Shown here: positions 25,484 to 35,434 of the stretch, piece after piece
Layout of the letters: every line of letters begins with the position of its first letter
Position numbering within the stretch: the first letter of the stretch is position 1
DNA from: Methylomicrobium sp.
Lineage (GTDB): Bacteria; Pseudomonadota; Gammaproteobacteria; Methylococcales; Methylomonadaceae
Direction: 5' to 3'
Assembly (NCBI GenBank): GCA_018333785.1
Contig: JAGXSU010000149.1
Coordinates: 1-44,991 of the forward strand
Length of the DNA: 44,991 bases
Position numbers and translations under genes: made by a program
Notes under the pieces: generated by a model
What the model was told of the DNA's origin: nothing
Seen by the model: the letters and a program-made list of their open reading frames with translations, nothing else
Database searches by the model: none

Positions 25484-25515
25484 TAATTGTGTTTTAAACG
25501 TTTAGGATTTTCCAT

Positions 25516-26088
25516 ATGGCTGAAAAGGTTCAACCTATTGAGGGTGAAGTAAAAAAATCCTCAAAAAAGTTAATTATCATCATCGTGATTCTGGTGCTTT
25601 TGATTGGCGGTGGTGCAGGGGCTTATTTCTTTTTGATGGGTGATTCCGGAGCTGAAACCGAGGAATCTACTGAAAACTCAGATAAAAAAGAAGAAAAAGA
25701 AGAAACAAAAGAGGAAAAAGCTGAGGATGCCGACGATGATGAGGAAGTGGATAGTGCCGGAGTAAAATTAGAGAGTCTTTATTACGACATGAGTAAACCT
25801 CTGATTGTGGACTTTCCCAGAGGATCTTCCATTCGACTGATACAGGTTTCCGTGTCGCTGATGGTCAAAGGCCAGGAAACCCTTGATGCCCTGAAAAAAC
25901 ATGATCCCATGATTAGAAACAACTTATTGATGTTAATCAGTTCTCAGAGCGGCGAAGACTTGGCTTCTCGTGAAGGCAAGGAAAAACTCAAAGAAGCAAT
26001 GAAACTGGAAGTGGGGAATGTGTTGAAGAAAATGTCGGGCAGTAATCGTCTTAAAGAAGTGTTTTTCACCGCTTTTGTTATGCAATAG
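25516..26088 (+). CDS. fliL: Flagellar basal body-associated protein FliL
   Basis: Single-pass inner-membrane protein that surrounds the stator and supports torque. 190 residues. Membrane segment about 19-40, then a highly charged Glu/Lys/Asp linker (45-80), then the periplasmic FliL domain (about 85-190) ending AFVMQ. The ATG follows AGGA by nine bases. First gene of the run fliL to fliA, two bases before fliM. The usual upstream neighbour fliK is not present. Confidence 0.93.
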   Translation: MAEKVQPIEGEVKKSSKKLIIIIVILVLLIGGGAGAYFFLMGDSGAETEESTENSDKKEEKEETKEEKAEDADDDEEVDSAGVKLESLYYDMSKPLIVDFPRGSSIRLIQVSVSLMVKGQETLDALKKHDPMIRNNLLMLISSQSGEDLASREGKEKLKEAMKLEVGNVLKKMSGSNRLKEVFFTAFVMQ

Positions 26089-26090
26089 CC

Positions 26091-27071
26091 ATGTCAACTG
26101 CTGATCTGCTCTCACAAGAAGAAATCGATGCACTGCTACATGGTGTTGACGATGGGGCTATTGAAACCGAAACGGATGATTCGGCAAACAGGGCTGGGAC
26201 CCGTGCTTATGATTTTACCAGCCAGGAACGAATAGTTCGGGGGCGGATGCCGACCCTGGAAATGATCAATGAGCGATTTGCTCGTTATTTCCGCGTTACC
26301 CTGTTCAATTTTTTACGGCGAGCAGCGGAAATTTCCATTTCGGGTATTCAGGTTCAGAAATTTTCAGAATACATACAAGGCCTTTATGTTCCAACGAACT
26401 TGAATGTGGTTCGCTTCATGCCTTTGCGGGGGAGAGCCCTGATTGTCATGGAACCGAGGTTGGTTTTTACTGCAGTCGATAATTTTTTCGGGGGAACCGG
26501 TCAATTTTATAACAAGGTTGAAGGCCGCGAGTTTACGCCAACCGAAATGCGTGTCATCAGGATGTTCCTGGATATGATTTTCAAAGATCTTTTTGAAGCA
26601 TGGAAGCCGGTCATGGCATTGGAATTTGAATACATGACGTCTGAAGTCAATCCCCAATTCGCCAATATTGTCAGTCCTTCCGAGATTGTTGTAATTTCGA
26701 CGGTTCACGTAGAACTTGACGGCGGCGGAGGCGATATCAACATTGTTTTACCTTACTCGATGGTTGAGCCGATCAGGGAATTGTTGGATCAAGTCACCAG
26801 TGACCGTGGCGAAACTGATGGCCGCTGGCAGGAATCCCTTCGTAAAACGGTTATGGGAGTCAACCTGACGCTGGAAAGTATCCTGGTGGAAAAAACGGTA
26901 ACGGTCAGAGATGTCATGCATTTCAAAAAAGGCGATGTGATACCTATTGATATGCCTGAACTGGTGCGCCTTAACTCTCAAGCCGTTCCTGTTTTTGAAG
27001 GAAAAGTTGGATTGTCGGACGGCAATTATGCCGTGCAAATAGTTAGAAAAGTGAATCCCGATTTGTTATAG
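26091..27071 (+). CDS. fliM: Flagellar motor switch protein FliM
   Basis: C-ring protein that binds phospho-CheY and sets rotation direction. 326 residues, normal. The N-terminal CheY-binding peptide LSQEEIDALLHG is present at residues 6-17, followed by the CheC-like middle domain (TLEMINERFARYFR opening) and the SpoA C-terminal domain. Sits between fliL and fliN. Confidence 0.97.
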   Translation: MSTADLLSQEEIDALLHGVDDGAIETETDDSANRAGTRAYDFTSQERIVRGRMPTLEMINERFARYFRVTLFNFLRRAAEISISGIQVQKFSEYIQGLYVPTNLNVVRFMPLRGRALIVMEPRLVFTAVDNFFGGTGQFYNKVEGREFTPTEMRVIRMFLDMIFKDLFEAWKPVMALEFEYMTSEVNPQFANIVSPSEIVVISTVHVELDGGGGDINIVLPYSMVEPIRELLDQVTSDRGETDGRWQESLRKTVMGVNLTLESILVEKTVTVRDVMHFKKGDVIPIDMPELVRLNSQAVPVFEGKVGLSDGNYAVQIVRKVNPDLL

Positions 27072-27104
27072 CGGACACAGCCAAATAAGTGAGACTGGAA
27101 AGTT

Positions 27105-27536
27105 ATGAGTGAAATAGAAGAAGACGAAGAGTTGGGGGACGACTGGGCTGCGGCAATGAACGAGCAAGCCTCGGCCGAAACTCAGGGACGGCGTAATACG
27201 GGCGATTTTGAGACAGCCCAATTTGATGAACTTGAGAATATGCCCTCGATGGGTGAGCGGAAAATGTCCAAAGAGGACATTGAGCTGGATGTTATTCTCG
27301 ATATTCCGGTAGTTATTTCGATGGAAATCGGCCGGGCACAGATCAATATCAGGAATTTGCTGCAGCTTAATGAAGGCTCTGTGGTAGAACTGGACAGGCT
27401 GGCTGGCGAGCCCATGGATGTATTGGTCAATGGTACTTTAATTGCCCATGGAGAGGTTGTGGTAGTCAATGATAAATTTGGGATTCGATTGACCGACGTA
27501 GTAAGTCCCTCTGAACGAGTCAAGCGATTGACTTAA
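27105..27536 (+). CDS. fliN: Flagellar motor switch protein FliN
   Basis: C-ring protein forming the base of the switch with FliM. 143 residues: an acidic N-terminal extension (1-65), then the SpoA domain (about 66-143) with LDIPVVISMEIGRAQINIRNLL and VNDKFGIRLTDVVSPSERV. Its last base is shared with the fliO start codon (TAATG), indicating translational coupling. Confidence 0.96.
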   Translation: MSEIEEDEELGDDWAAAMNEQASAETQGRRNTGDFETAQFDELENMPSMGERKMSKEDIELDVILDIPVVISMEIGRAQINIRNLLQLNEGSVVELDRLAGEPMDVLVNGTLIAHGEVVVVNDKFGIRLTDVVSPSERVKRLT

Positions 27537-27988
27537 TGAAAATTCAGTCCCTAATTTACGCCGTTCTCATCGGTTTTACTCTTCAGGGATTGGCGGCGGA
27601 GAATTCACAGGCAGCCAATCACTTGAAAAGTCGCATTATCGAACCGACCGATTTGTTGCAATGGGGAGTCGGCATGTTGGTGGTTTTGGCGATGTTCTTT
27701 GCTTGCGTATGGACAATGCGCAAATTAACGGCTTTAACACCGGGGCCGGCAGCAAAAATGCGGGTGCTGGGAGGCGTTTCTGTCGGGATACGAGAACGCA
27801 TTGTCCTCGTTGAAATCGGAAAAAAACAGCTGGTGGTCGGTGTGGCACCCGGTCGTATTGAAACACTTTTGGTGCTGGAGGGCGATGACTGCTTATCTCA
27901 GCAACAAAGCCGTGATCCGGATGGCGGCGGCGCTTTTGCACAAAAGTTGATGCAGGCTATGAAAGGGGTGGGGCGTTCGGATGCGTAA
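27536..27988 (+). CDS. fliO: Flagellar export assembly protein FliO
   Basis: Accessory membrane protein that helps assemble the FliP ring. 150 residues: signal-like N-terminus ending LAAENS, one membrane segment near residues 42-62, and the FliO domain with [20 protein letters not shown]. The family diverges quickly, but position between fliN and fliP and the domain agree. Overlaps fliP by eight bases. Confidence 0.92.
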   Translation: MKIQSLIYAVLIGFTLQGLAAENSQAANHLKSRIIEPTDLLQWGVGMLVVLAMFFACVWTMRKLTALTPGPAAKMRVLGGVSVGIRERIVLVEIGKKQLVVGVAPGRIETLLVLEGDDCLSQQQSRDPDGGGAFAQKLMQAMKGVGRSDA

Positions 27989-28736
27989 TCTACACAAGCT
28001 TAAAATTATCGTTTTACTGATCGGTATTTTAGGGCCGGTTACCGACGCCTTTGCTGCGGGCATTGACGCATTTAGCGTGTCAACAAATGCGCAGGGCGGG
28101 CAGACTTATTCGGTGACGATACAAATCCTTGCGCTGATGACCGCGTTAACGGTGTTGCCGGCTTTGCTGTTAACCATGACGTCTTTTACAAGAATCATGA
28201 TTGTACTCAGTTTACTGCGGCAAGCATTAGGCACAGCGCAGACGCCCAGTAATCAAATCCTGTTGGGCCTGTCTTTATTTCTGACTATTTTCATCATGAT
28301 GCCGGTTTTCGACAAGGTCTACGTAGACGCTGTGCAGCCCTATCTTGATGAAAAAATAGATGTCACAACTGCGATCGAAAAAGCGTCGGGTCCGTTTCGC
28401 TTGTTCATGCTCAAACAGACGCGTGAGTCGGATTTGGAAATGTTTGTTCGTATTTCCGGGCATGAAGAGCTTCAATCAGACGAAGATGTGCCTTTTTCAC
28501 TGTTATTACCCGCTTATGTGACCAGTGAATTGAAAACAGCGTTTCAGATTGGCTTCCTGATTTTTTTGCCATTTTTGATCATTGATTTAGTGGTCGCGAG
28601 CGTCCTGATGTCCATGGGTATGATGATGCTGTCGCCGATGATTATTTCTTTACCCTTTAAACTGATGCTTTTTGTGTTGGCTGATGGGTGGTCTTTGATC
28701 ATGGAAATGCTGGCAGCAAGCTTTTATGTCACTTAA
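27981..28736 (+). CDS. fliP: Flagellar export gate protein FliP
   Basis: Core subunit of the type III export gate. 251 residues with cleavable signal peptide (ending DAFA), then four membrane segments. Family blocks [20 protein letters not shown] and [20 protein letters not shown] are intact, as is the second cluster after [11 protein letters not shown]. Starts inside fliO. Confidence 0.97.
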   Translation: MRNLHKLKIIVLLIGILGPVTDAFAAGIDAFSVSTNAQGGQTYSVTIQILALMTALTVLPALLLTMTSFTRIMIVLSLLRQALGTAQTPSNQILLGLSLFLTIFIMMPVFDKVYVDAVQPYLDEKIDVTTAIEKASGPFRLFMLKQTRESDLEMFVRISGHEELQSDEDVPFSLLLPAYVTSELKTAFQIGFLIFLPFLIIDLVVASVLMSMGMMMLSPMIISLPFKLMLFVLADGWSLIMEMLAASFYVT

Positions 28737-28751
28737 TTCAAGAGGGTTGTT

Positions 28752-29021
28752 ATGACGCCCGAAACTATTTACAACGTAGGCCAAGAAGCCATGCTGGTGG
28801 CAGTCAAACTGACAGCGCCGGTTTTGATTCCTTCTCTGGTTGTTGGTTTGTTGATTGCGATGTTTCAGGCCGCTACACAAATCAATGAAATGACGCTGAC
28901 TTTCGTGCCGAAGCTCATTGTTATCGGTGCGGTATTAATGATCTTGGGGCCATGGATGCTGCAAATGTATGTCGATTATTTCCAGGAAGCGATAAGGGAT
29001 ATTCCTCATTTGATCGGTTGA
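28752..29021 (+). CDS. fliQ: Flagellar export gate protein FliQ
   Basis: Two-helix membrane subunit of the export gate. 89 residues, exactly the family length. Blocks LIPSLVVGLLIAMFQAATQINEMTL are characteristic. GAGGG lies six bases before the ATG. Confidence 0.97.
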   Translation: MTPETIYNVGQEAMLVAVKLTAPVLIPSLVVGLLIAMFQAATQINEMTLTFVPKLIVIGAVLMILGPWMLQMYVDYFQEAIRDIPHLIG

Positions 29022-29037
29022 TGCTGAAGGTTTGCTG

Positions 29038-29811
29038 ATGCATTTTACCGAGGCGGAGCTGATGGCTAAAGTGACGGCATTTGTTTGGCCGTTGATCCGC
29101 ATAGGAGCCTTGTTCATCGCGGCTCCGTTATTCAGTTTACATGGCGTGCCTGGCCGAGTCAGGCTGATTTTGGCGGTTGTGCTTACCTTAGTGGTCATTC
29201 CTATTTTGCCGCCGTTGCCCCCCATTGAATTGTTCAGTTATCAAGGACTTTTGATTACAGCACATCAGGTTTTTATTGGTCTGGCGGCGGGCTTTATACT
29301 TCAGATGGTATTCGGTGCTATCGTTTTCGGTGGTCAGGCTATCGCTTATGGGATGGGCCTGGGCTTTGCCTCGATGGTTGATCCGCAAAACGGCCAGCAG
29401 GTACCGGTAGTCGCTCAATTTTACGTCATCATGAGCACATTGATTTTTTTGGCTATGGATGGACATTTACTGCTGATCAAATTGATCCTGGATAGCTTCG
29501 CTACGTTACCGATTGCCGTGGACAGTCTTGACAAGGCGGATATCTGGTCAATCATTGCGTGGGGTAGCCGCTTGTTTTCCGGAGGGTTACTGCTCGCTTT
29601 GCCGGAGATTGCGAGCCTGTTATTGGTCAATGTCAGTTTTGGCGTGGCTTCGCGGGCAGCGCCCCAGTTAAATATTTTCTCAATCGGCTTTCCCGTTACC
29701 CTGATGCTGGGCTTGCTTTTAATCTGGCTGACTTTGCCATCTGTTCTTGATAACTTCACCGGCCTGCTTATGGATGCCTATGAGTTAATCGGGCAGATTC
29801 TTCGTATTTAA
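29038..29811 (+). CDS. fliR: Flagellar export gate protein FliR
   Basis: Export gate subunit that completes the FliP-FliQ-FliR spiral. About 257 residues and six membrane segments. The ATG at 29038 is chosen over TTG 29032 because GAAGG lies seven bases before it. Recognisable blocks: GAIVFGGQAIAYGMGLGFAS with MVDPQNGQQVPVV, and LNIFSIGFPVTLMLGL. Confidence 0.95.
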   Translation: MHFTEAELMAKVTAFVWPLIRIGALFIAAPLFSLHGVPGRVRLILAVVLTLVVIPILPPLPPIELFSYQGLLITAHQVFIGLAAGFILQMVFGAIVFGGQAIAYGMGLGFASMVDPQNGQQVPVVAQFYVIMSTLIFLAMDGHLLLIKLILDSFATLPIAVDSLDKADIWSIIAWGSRLFSGGLLLALPEIASLLLVNVSFGVASRAAPQLNIFSIGFPVTLMLGLLLIWLTLPSVLDNFTGLLMDAYELIGQILRI

Positions 29812-29819
29812 GAGGCGCT

Positions 29820-30947
29820 ATGGCGGAAGATTCCGGACAAGATAAATCAGAAGAACCCACGGGTAAGCGGCTTGACGACGCAAGAAAAAAAGGTCAGGTT
29901 GCCCGCTCGAAAGAATTGAATACCTGCGTGATGCTGATAACCGGAGCGACGATGCTGCTGGTAATGGGCGATCATATCGGACAAGGCATGCTGAAGATGA
30001 TGGCATCTTCTTTTCAGTTAAGCAGGGAGACTATTTTTTCGCCGGAAAGCATGTACTTCAGTTTAAAGCAGTCACTGATTGACGGGGTTCTACTTTTGGC
30101 GCCTTTTTTTATAGTGATGGTGATTGCCGCGCTTTTGGGGCCCATAGCTATGGGAGGGTGGGTGTTTAGCTGGGATGCGTTGACACCTAAATTTGAAAAG
30201 CTTGATCCTATAAAAGGCATGGCTCGGCTGTTTTCTGTTAGTGGCTTGATCGAACTGGTGAAAGCGCTGTTAAAGTTTATGCTGGTGTTTTTCGTCTCAG
30301 CCATTTTGTTTAATAGCGTCATAAATGAATTGCTTGGATTGGGTTCAGAGTTGCCTAAACAAGCGATCAGGCATGCGCTGGAAGCCATCGGTTTCTGCAA
30401 TTTGATATTGAGTGCTTCGTTATTGATCATCGTCATGTTCGATGTGCCTTATCAGTTGTGGGATCATAGTCAAAAGTTGAAGATGACCAAGCAGGAAATC
30501 AGGGATGAGATGAAAGAATCCGAAGGAAGTCCCGAAATCAAAGGGCGTCAACGCAGAATCCAGATGGAAATGGCGCAAAGACGGATGATGGAACAAGTCC
30601 CTTTGGCTGATGTGGTCGTCACTAACCCAACGCATTTTGCCGTGGCTCTTAAGTACGATCAAAACTCGAATGCTGCGCCGCGAGTGGTGGCCAAAGGCAC
30701 CGACCTGATTGCTGCACAAATACGCAATCTGGCGACAGGGGCAAAAGTCCCTTTAGTAACAGCTCCACCTTTGGCGCGTGCGTTGTATTACTCAACCGAA
30801 TTAAAAGAGGAAATACCTCAAGGTTTGTTTTTGGCTGTGGCTCAGGTTTTAGCCTACGTATTCCAGCTAAAAACAGCACGTTCTCAAGGTTGGGCCGAGC
30901 CATTGGCGCCAGGCGACCTGCCAATTCCTGAAGAATACCGGAAATAA
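29820..30947 (+). CDS. flhB: Flagellar export switch protein FlhB
   Basis: Membrane component that switches export specificity from hook to filament. 375 residues: cytoplasmic N-terminus (SGQDKSEEPTGKRLDDARKK), four membrane segments and a cytoplasmic domain. The self-cleavage site N269-P270-T271-H272 is intact, so autoprocessing is expected. Short gap of eight bases after fliR and four before flhA. Confidence 0.97.
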   Translation: MAEDSGQDKSEEPTGKRLDDARKKGQVARSKELNTCVMLITGATMLLVMGDHIGQGMLKMMASSFQLSRETIFSPESMYFSLKQSLIDGVLLLAPFFIVMVIAALLGPIAMGGWVFSWDALTPKFEKLDPIKGMARLFSVSGLIELVKALLKFMLVFFVSAILFNSVINELLGLGSELPKQAIRHALEAIGFCNLILSASLLIIVMFDVPYQLWDHSQKLKMTKQEIRDEMKESEGSPEIKGRQRRIQMEMAQRRMMEQVPLADVVVTNPTHFAVALKYDQNSNAAPRVVAKGTDLIAAQIRNLATGAKVPLVTAPPLARALYYSTELKEEIPQGLFLAVAQVLAYVFQLKTARSQGWAEPLAPGDLPIPEEYRK

Positions 30948-30951
30948 GATC

Positions 30952-33057
30952 ATGGATTTCAGCAAAATCACCCAAAGTCTCAAGTTAATCAGTCGCTCAG
31001 GATTGGGTGCGCCGATTTTTATTATGATGATCTTGGCAATGGTCATGATGCCGTTGCCGGCTTTTATATTGGATTTGTTTTTTACCTTTAACATTGCTTT
31101 TTCACTGATCATTCTGCTGGTTGTTGTTTACACCTTAAATCCTCTCGAATTTTCCGCTTTTCCAACGGTCATTCTGATCGCAACCCTGCTTCGGCTGGCA
31201 CTTAACGTCGCGTCAACCCGTATCGTGTTACTCGATGGACATAATGGCGGTGCTGCCGCAGGTAAGGTCATTGAAGCGTTTGGAAATTTCGTTATCGGCG
31301 GCAATTTTGCTGTGGGTCTGGTCGTGTTTGCCATTCTGGTGATTATCAACTTCGTTGTCGTGACCAAAGGTGCCGGACGGGTCGCGGAAGTTGGCGCGCG
31401 GTTTACTTTGGATGCGATGCCGGGTAAACAAATGGCAATCGATGCCGATTTGAATTCGGGCCTGATCAATCAGGATCAAGCTAAGCAGAGACGCGCTGAA
31501 GTGGCCGCCGAAGCGGATTTTTACGGTTCGATGGACGGTGCGAGTAAGTTCGTCAGAGGAGATGCCGTGGCCGGTATCATCATTTTATTTGTCAATGTCA
31601 TCGGCGGCCTCGCGATTGGTGTGGCGCAACATGACATGAGCTTTAAAGATGCGGGTGAAGTTTATGTATTGTTGACCATCGGTGATGGATTGGTTGCGCA
31701 AATACCCTCACTCTTGCTGTCAACCGCTTCGGCTATCGTGGTGACCCGCGTCAAAGTGGGTGATGAGAATCTGGGGCAGCAAGTCAGTTCTCAACTTTTC
31801 GATAACCCCAAATCCTTGTACATCACAGCGGCGGTCATCGGTTTGTTGGGCATTATTCCGGGGATGCCTAATTTAGTATTCATCTTTTTATCGGCAACGC
31901 TGGCAGGCGTCGGTTATATGGCCGGAAAACGGCAAGAGCTGATCCAGAGTGTTGAAGTTAAAAAAGATTTAGCGTTACGGCAACCGGCGCCTTCGGCTGA
32001 GATTAAAGAATTGGGCTGGGATGATGTCATGCCGGTCGATGTGATTGGTCTGGAGGTCGGTTACCGGTTGATTCCCCTGGTTGATAAAAATCAAGGTGGG
32101 CAGTTGATGACCCGTATAAAAGGTGTGCGTAAAAAATTGTCTCAAGAGTTGGGTTTTTTGATTCCATCCGTTCATATCAGAGACAACCTGGATTTGACCC
32201 CGACCACTTACCGCATCTCATTGATGGGTGTCACGGTGGGTGAGGCGGACGTTATCCCGGATATGGAATTGGCTATCAATCCAGGCAGGGTTTTTGGCGC
32301 ACTCAAGGGCAAGGAATGCAGAGATCCGGCCTTTGGCTTGGAGGCGGTATGGATTGAGCCGAATCAAAAAGATCATGCTCAAACTCTCGGTTACACGGTA
32401 GTCGATCCCGGAACGGTGGTCGCCACGCATTTAAGCCATGTCCTGCAGAGCAATGCCTATCAGTTGCTGGGATACGAAGAAACGCAACGGATATTGGAAA
32501 ATCTTTCCAAGGCGGCGCCCAAGCTGGTTGAAGATTTGGTACCTAAAACCTTGCCTTTGGGTGTCGTGGTTAAAGTCCTGCAAAATCTGCTTCAAGAACG
32601 GGTGCCGATCAGAGATATGAGAACCATCGCCGAAACTTTGGCGGAGTTCGGTATGAAGAGTCAAGATCCCGATGTGTTGACCTCGGCGGTAAGAGTCTCT
32701 TTGGGTAGGGCAATTGTTCATGAAATCAGTGGTATACAGCAGGAATTACCGGTAATTACCTTGGATCCGGATTTGGAACGCTTGTTGCATAAGTCATTAC
32801 AGACTGCAGGAGAGGGTGGCGTTGGCATTGAGCCTGGGCTGGCTGAGCAAATGCACAGGGCACTGGAAGAAAGCACACAAAAAATGGAATTGGAAGGACA
32901 AACCGCTGTTTTACTGGTGTCCTCATTTATCCGACCCTGGGTAGCTCGCTTCGTACGTTATTCAATCTCCGGCTTGCACGTTCTTGCTTACAACGAAATT
33001 CCTGAAGATAGACAAATCAAAGTGATTTCGACAGTAGGAGGAGGGCAGCGAACCTAA
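30952..33057 (+). CDS. flhA: Flagellar export gate protein FlhA
   Basis: Largest export gate subunit, forming a nonameric ring that docks substrates. 701 residues: eight membrane segments in the first 330 residues including the FHIPEP-family signature region (ATLLRLALNVASTRIVLL) and the cytoplasmic FHIPEP loop (MPGKQMAIDADLNSGL). The C-terminal cytoplasmic domain follows (about 360-701). Normal length, no defect seen. Confidence 0.97.
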   Translation: MDFSKITQSLKLISRSGLGAPIFIMMILAMVMMPLPAFILDLFFTFNIAFSLIILLVVVYTLNPLEFSAFPTVILIATLLRLALNVASTRIVLLDGHNGGAAAGKVIEAFGNFVIGGNFAVGLVVFAILVIINFVVVTKGAGRVAEVGARFTLDAMPGKQMAIDADLNSGLINQDQAKQRRAEVAAEADFYGSMDGASKFVRGDAVAGIIILFVNVIGGLAIGVAQHDMSFKDAGEVYVLLTIGDGLVAQIPSLLLSTASAIVVTRVKVGDENLGQQVSSQLFDNPKSLYITAAVIGLLGIIPGMPNLVFIFLSATLAGVGYMAGKRQELIQSVEVKKDLALRQPAPSAEIKELGWDDVMPVDVIGLEVGYRLIPLVDKNQGGQLMTRIKGVRKKLSQELGFLIPSVHIRDNLDLTPTTYRISLMGVTVGEADVIPDMELAINPGRVFGALKGKECRDPAFGLEAVWIEPNQKDHAQTLGYTVVDPGTVVATHLSHVLQSNAYQLLGYEETQRILENLSKAAPKLVEDLVPKTLPLGVVVKVLQNLLQERVPIRDMRTIAETLAEFGMKSQDPDVLTSAVRVSLGRAIVHEISGIQQELPVITLDPDLERLLHKSLQTAGEGGVGIEPGLAEQMHRALEESTQKMELEGQTAVLLVSSFIRPWVARFVRYSISGLHVLAYNEIPEDRQIKVISTVGGGQRT

Positions 33058-33073
33058 TTTGACGGGGTAGTAA

Positions 33074-34558
33074 ATGAAAATTAAACGATATTTTGCGGAA
33101 GATATCCGCCAAGCCATGCGTATGGTCAAGGAAGAGCTCGGAGCCGACGCGGTGATAATGTCGAATCGTTCCGTTGATGGCGGCGTGGAAATTGTCGCGG
33201 CCCGCGATTTTGACGAGGAGCTGATTCATAGCAGTCTGCAAAAACAGGCTGAAGAACAGAAACTGGCGAGATCCAAGGAAATAAGAAAACCCGTTTTGCA
33301 AACGTTCGAAGCGGAAGAAAAACCGTTACACGTTATCAGCAACCCCAGAAAAAAAGGTGCAGACGGCGAGATACCACCACGGCCTTCGCGCCGCAAAATG
33401 GATGAGTATCTGGGTTATGCTGAAAAAGTCAATTTCACCAGACCGGCAAAACCAGTCAGCTACCCGGAGCCATTGTCAGCCCCTAAAAAATCGGTCAGGC
33501 AGGATTGGGAAAACACTGCTGAATTACCGAAAGCAACTTCTCCTTCTGCCGCTCAGGTTAATAAACCGATTGATTACGCAGAAAAAATTCAACCACAAAC
33601 AATCACTCAGGAAAAGCACGAAGTTGGCCACGATCAACTCATTATGGACATGTTTCAGGAGCTTAAGTCATTGCGTGTGACGATGAACAGCCGATTGTCT
33701 GAAATGGGGTGGCAGCAAAATAATCAGAACAATCCGGCTCGGCTCGAATTGCTGAGCCGATTGGCGGATATGGGTATAGCCAAGAACCTCAGTATCAAAG
33801 TGGCTAATCGTTTAGGCTCACTTCGCGATGTGGATTTGGCGTTTAAAAAAGCGCAAGAAATGCTGATCAACGTATTGCCCATTGCCGAAGACAATCTGCT
33901 TGAATACGGCGGTATCGTCGCACTGGTAGGTCCTACCGGTGTGGGAAAAACCACAACCATCGCAAAACTGGCGGCTCAGTTCATACTGAAACACGGACCC
34001 AAACAGGTGGCTTTGATTTCCACCGATAATTTCCGGATTGCTGCTCATGATCAGCTTAATACCTATGGCCGCATCTTAGATGTACCGGTTCGTATTGCTT
34101 CAAATGCCGAGCAATTGAGATCCCTGATCAACGGATTTGCTGATAAACGCTTGATTTTGATTGATACCGCAGGCATGGGGCACAGAGATCAGCGTCTTGC
34201 CGAACAGATCAAAACCTTGCAGCACGATGACCTGTTTATCAAATGTTATCTGGTCATGTCCGCAGCAACCCAATATAAAACGACGAAGGAAATCATCGAG
34301 GCTTTTAAAATATTTCAGCCGGAAGCAGGTATTTTGACTAAACTTGATGAGACCACATCCCAAGGCGCGGCCTTGTCTGCTGTGACTGAACAACGTTTAC
34401 CCTTGGCTTTTGTAACCAATGGTCAACAAGTTCCCGAAGATTTGCATAATGCAGTCGGTAGAGATCTCGTTGAGCAATGCGTCGCAGAACTTAAGCTGAC
34501 CGGCGAAAGTAAGGTCGGCATGAATTATGATGATTGGGTTTCACAAAGCTATGCATAA
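33074..34558 (+). CDS. flhF: Flagellar placement SRP-type GTPase FlhF
   Basis: Marks the cell pole where the flagellum is built. 494 residues: a basic N-terminal B domain (about 1-200, variable, with low-complexity parts), then the NG GTPase domain with P-loop GPTGVGKTT (286-294), DNFRIAAHDQL and DTAGMGHRDQ. GGGG lies eight bases before the ATG. Overlaps flhG, its regulatory partner. Confidence 0.96.
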   Translation: MKIKRYFAEDIRQAMRMVKEELGADAVIMSNRSVDGGVEIVAARDFDEELIHSSLQKQAEEQKLARSKEIRKPVLQTFEAEEKPLHVISNPRKKGADGEIPPRPSRRKMDEYLGYAEKVNFTRPAKPVSYPEPLSAPKKSVRQDWENTAELPKATSPSAAQVNKPIDYAEKIQPQTITQEKHEVGHDQLIMDMFQELKSLRVTMNSRLSEMGWQQNNQNNPARLELLSRLADMGIAKNLSIKVANRLGSLRDVDLAFKKAQEMLINVLPIAEDNLLEYGGIVALVGPTGVGKTTTIAKLAAQFILKHGPKQVALISTDNFRIAAHDQLNTYGRILDVPVRIASNAEQLRSLINGFADKRLILIDTAGMGHRDQRLAEQIKTLQHDDLFIKCYLVMSAATQYKTTKEIIEAFKIFQPEAGILTKLDETTSQGAALSAVTEQRLPLAFVTNGQQVPEDLHNAVGRDLVEQCVAELKLTGESKVGMNYDDWVSQSYA

Positions 34559-35423
34559 TCAATTGGATCAAGCTGCCGGAATTAGAAAAATGAAAAAAGT
34601 AAACCCTGTTCGTGTCATTGCTGTTACCAGCGGCAAAGGTGGCGTGGGTAAAACTAACTTGTCAGTTAATTTAGGCATGGCCATGTGTGAAATGGGTAAA
34701 CGTGTGGCTTTGCTGGATGCCGATATGGGCTTGGCTAATGTCGATGTGTTGCTGGGCATGTATCCACAGTTCAACTTATCGCATGTGCTCAACGGCGAAA
34801 AAACCCTGGATGAAATTATTCTTCACGGGCCATCAGGTCTATTGGTGATTCCTGCTTCGTCGGGCCTGCAACGCATGTCTGACCTCTCCAATGTCGAGCA
34901 GGCGGCCATTGTGCATGCTTTTAGCGAAATCAATCATGATCTGGATGTCATGATCGTTGATACCGCAGCGGGTATTTCGCCCAGCGTGGTTAATTTTGCC
35001 CGCGCTTGCCAGGAGATTATTATTGTTGTCTGTGACGAGCCGACTTCGCTCACGGATGCTTATGCGTTTATTAAGTTACTGAACAGAGATTACGGACTTA
35101 ACCGTTTTCATGTGCTGACCAATATGGTCCAGTCTGTTCAGCAAGGCCAGTTGCTTTTTCAAAAGTTAACCCGGGTGACCGATAGGTATCTGGATGTTTC
35201 ACTGGATTTTGTAGGGGCAATTCCGTTCGATGAATGTTTGCGTAAAGCGGTGCAAAAGCAAAATCCCGTGATTGCTTCCTATCCCGGGAGCAAGGCGTCA
35301 CTGGCAATTAAAGCAGCCGCACAGCAAATCAACCGTTGGCCGATCAAAAATCAAGCGGGCGGATACCTGGAGTTTTTTGTTGAGCGGATGATTCAATACG
35401 GCACTCAGGAGCATGTTGCATGA
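34551..35423 (+). CDS. flhG: Flagellar number regulator FlhG (FleN)
   Basis: MinD-like ATPase that limits flagellum number and stimulates FlhF GTPase. With the ATG at 34551, overlapping the flhF stop, it has 290 residues. Residues 6-13 read DQAAGIRK, the DQAxxLR-type activator helix known in FlhG, so the start must lie at or before this ATG; ATGs at 34527 and 34530 are less likely. The deviant Walker A KGGVGKT is at 29-35, followed by DADMGLANVDVLLG. Four-base overlap with the fliA reading frame's first possible ATG. Confidence 0.94.
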   Translation: MHNQLDQAAGIRKMKKVNPVRVIAVTSGKGGVGKTNLSVNLGMAMCEMGKRVALLDADMGLANVDVLLGMYPQFNLSHVLNGEKTLDEIILHGPSGLLVIPASSGLQRMSDLSNVEQAAIVHAFSEINHDLDVMIVDTAAGISPSVVNFARACQEIIIVVCDEPTSLTDAYAFIKLLNRDYGLNRFHVLTNMVQSVQQGQLLFQKLTRVTDRYLDVSLDFVGAIPFDECLRKAVQKQNPVIASYPGSKASLAIKAAAQQINRWPIKNQAGGYLEFFVERMIQYGTQEHVA

Positions 35424-35434
35424 AAGGAGCGGCG

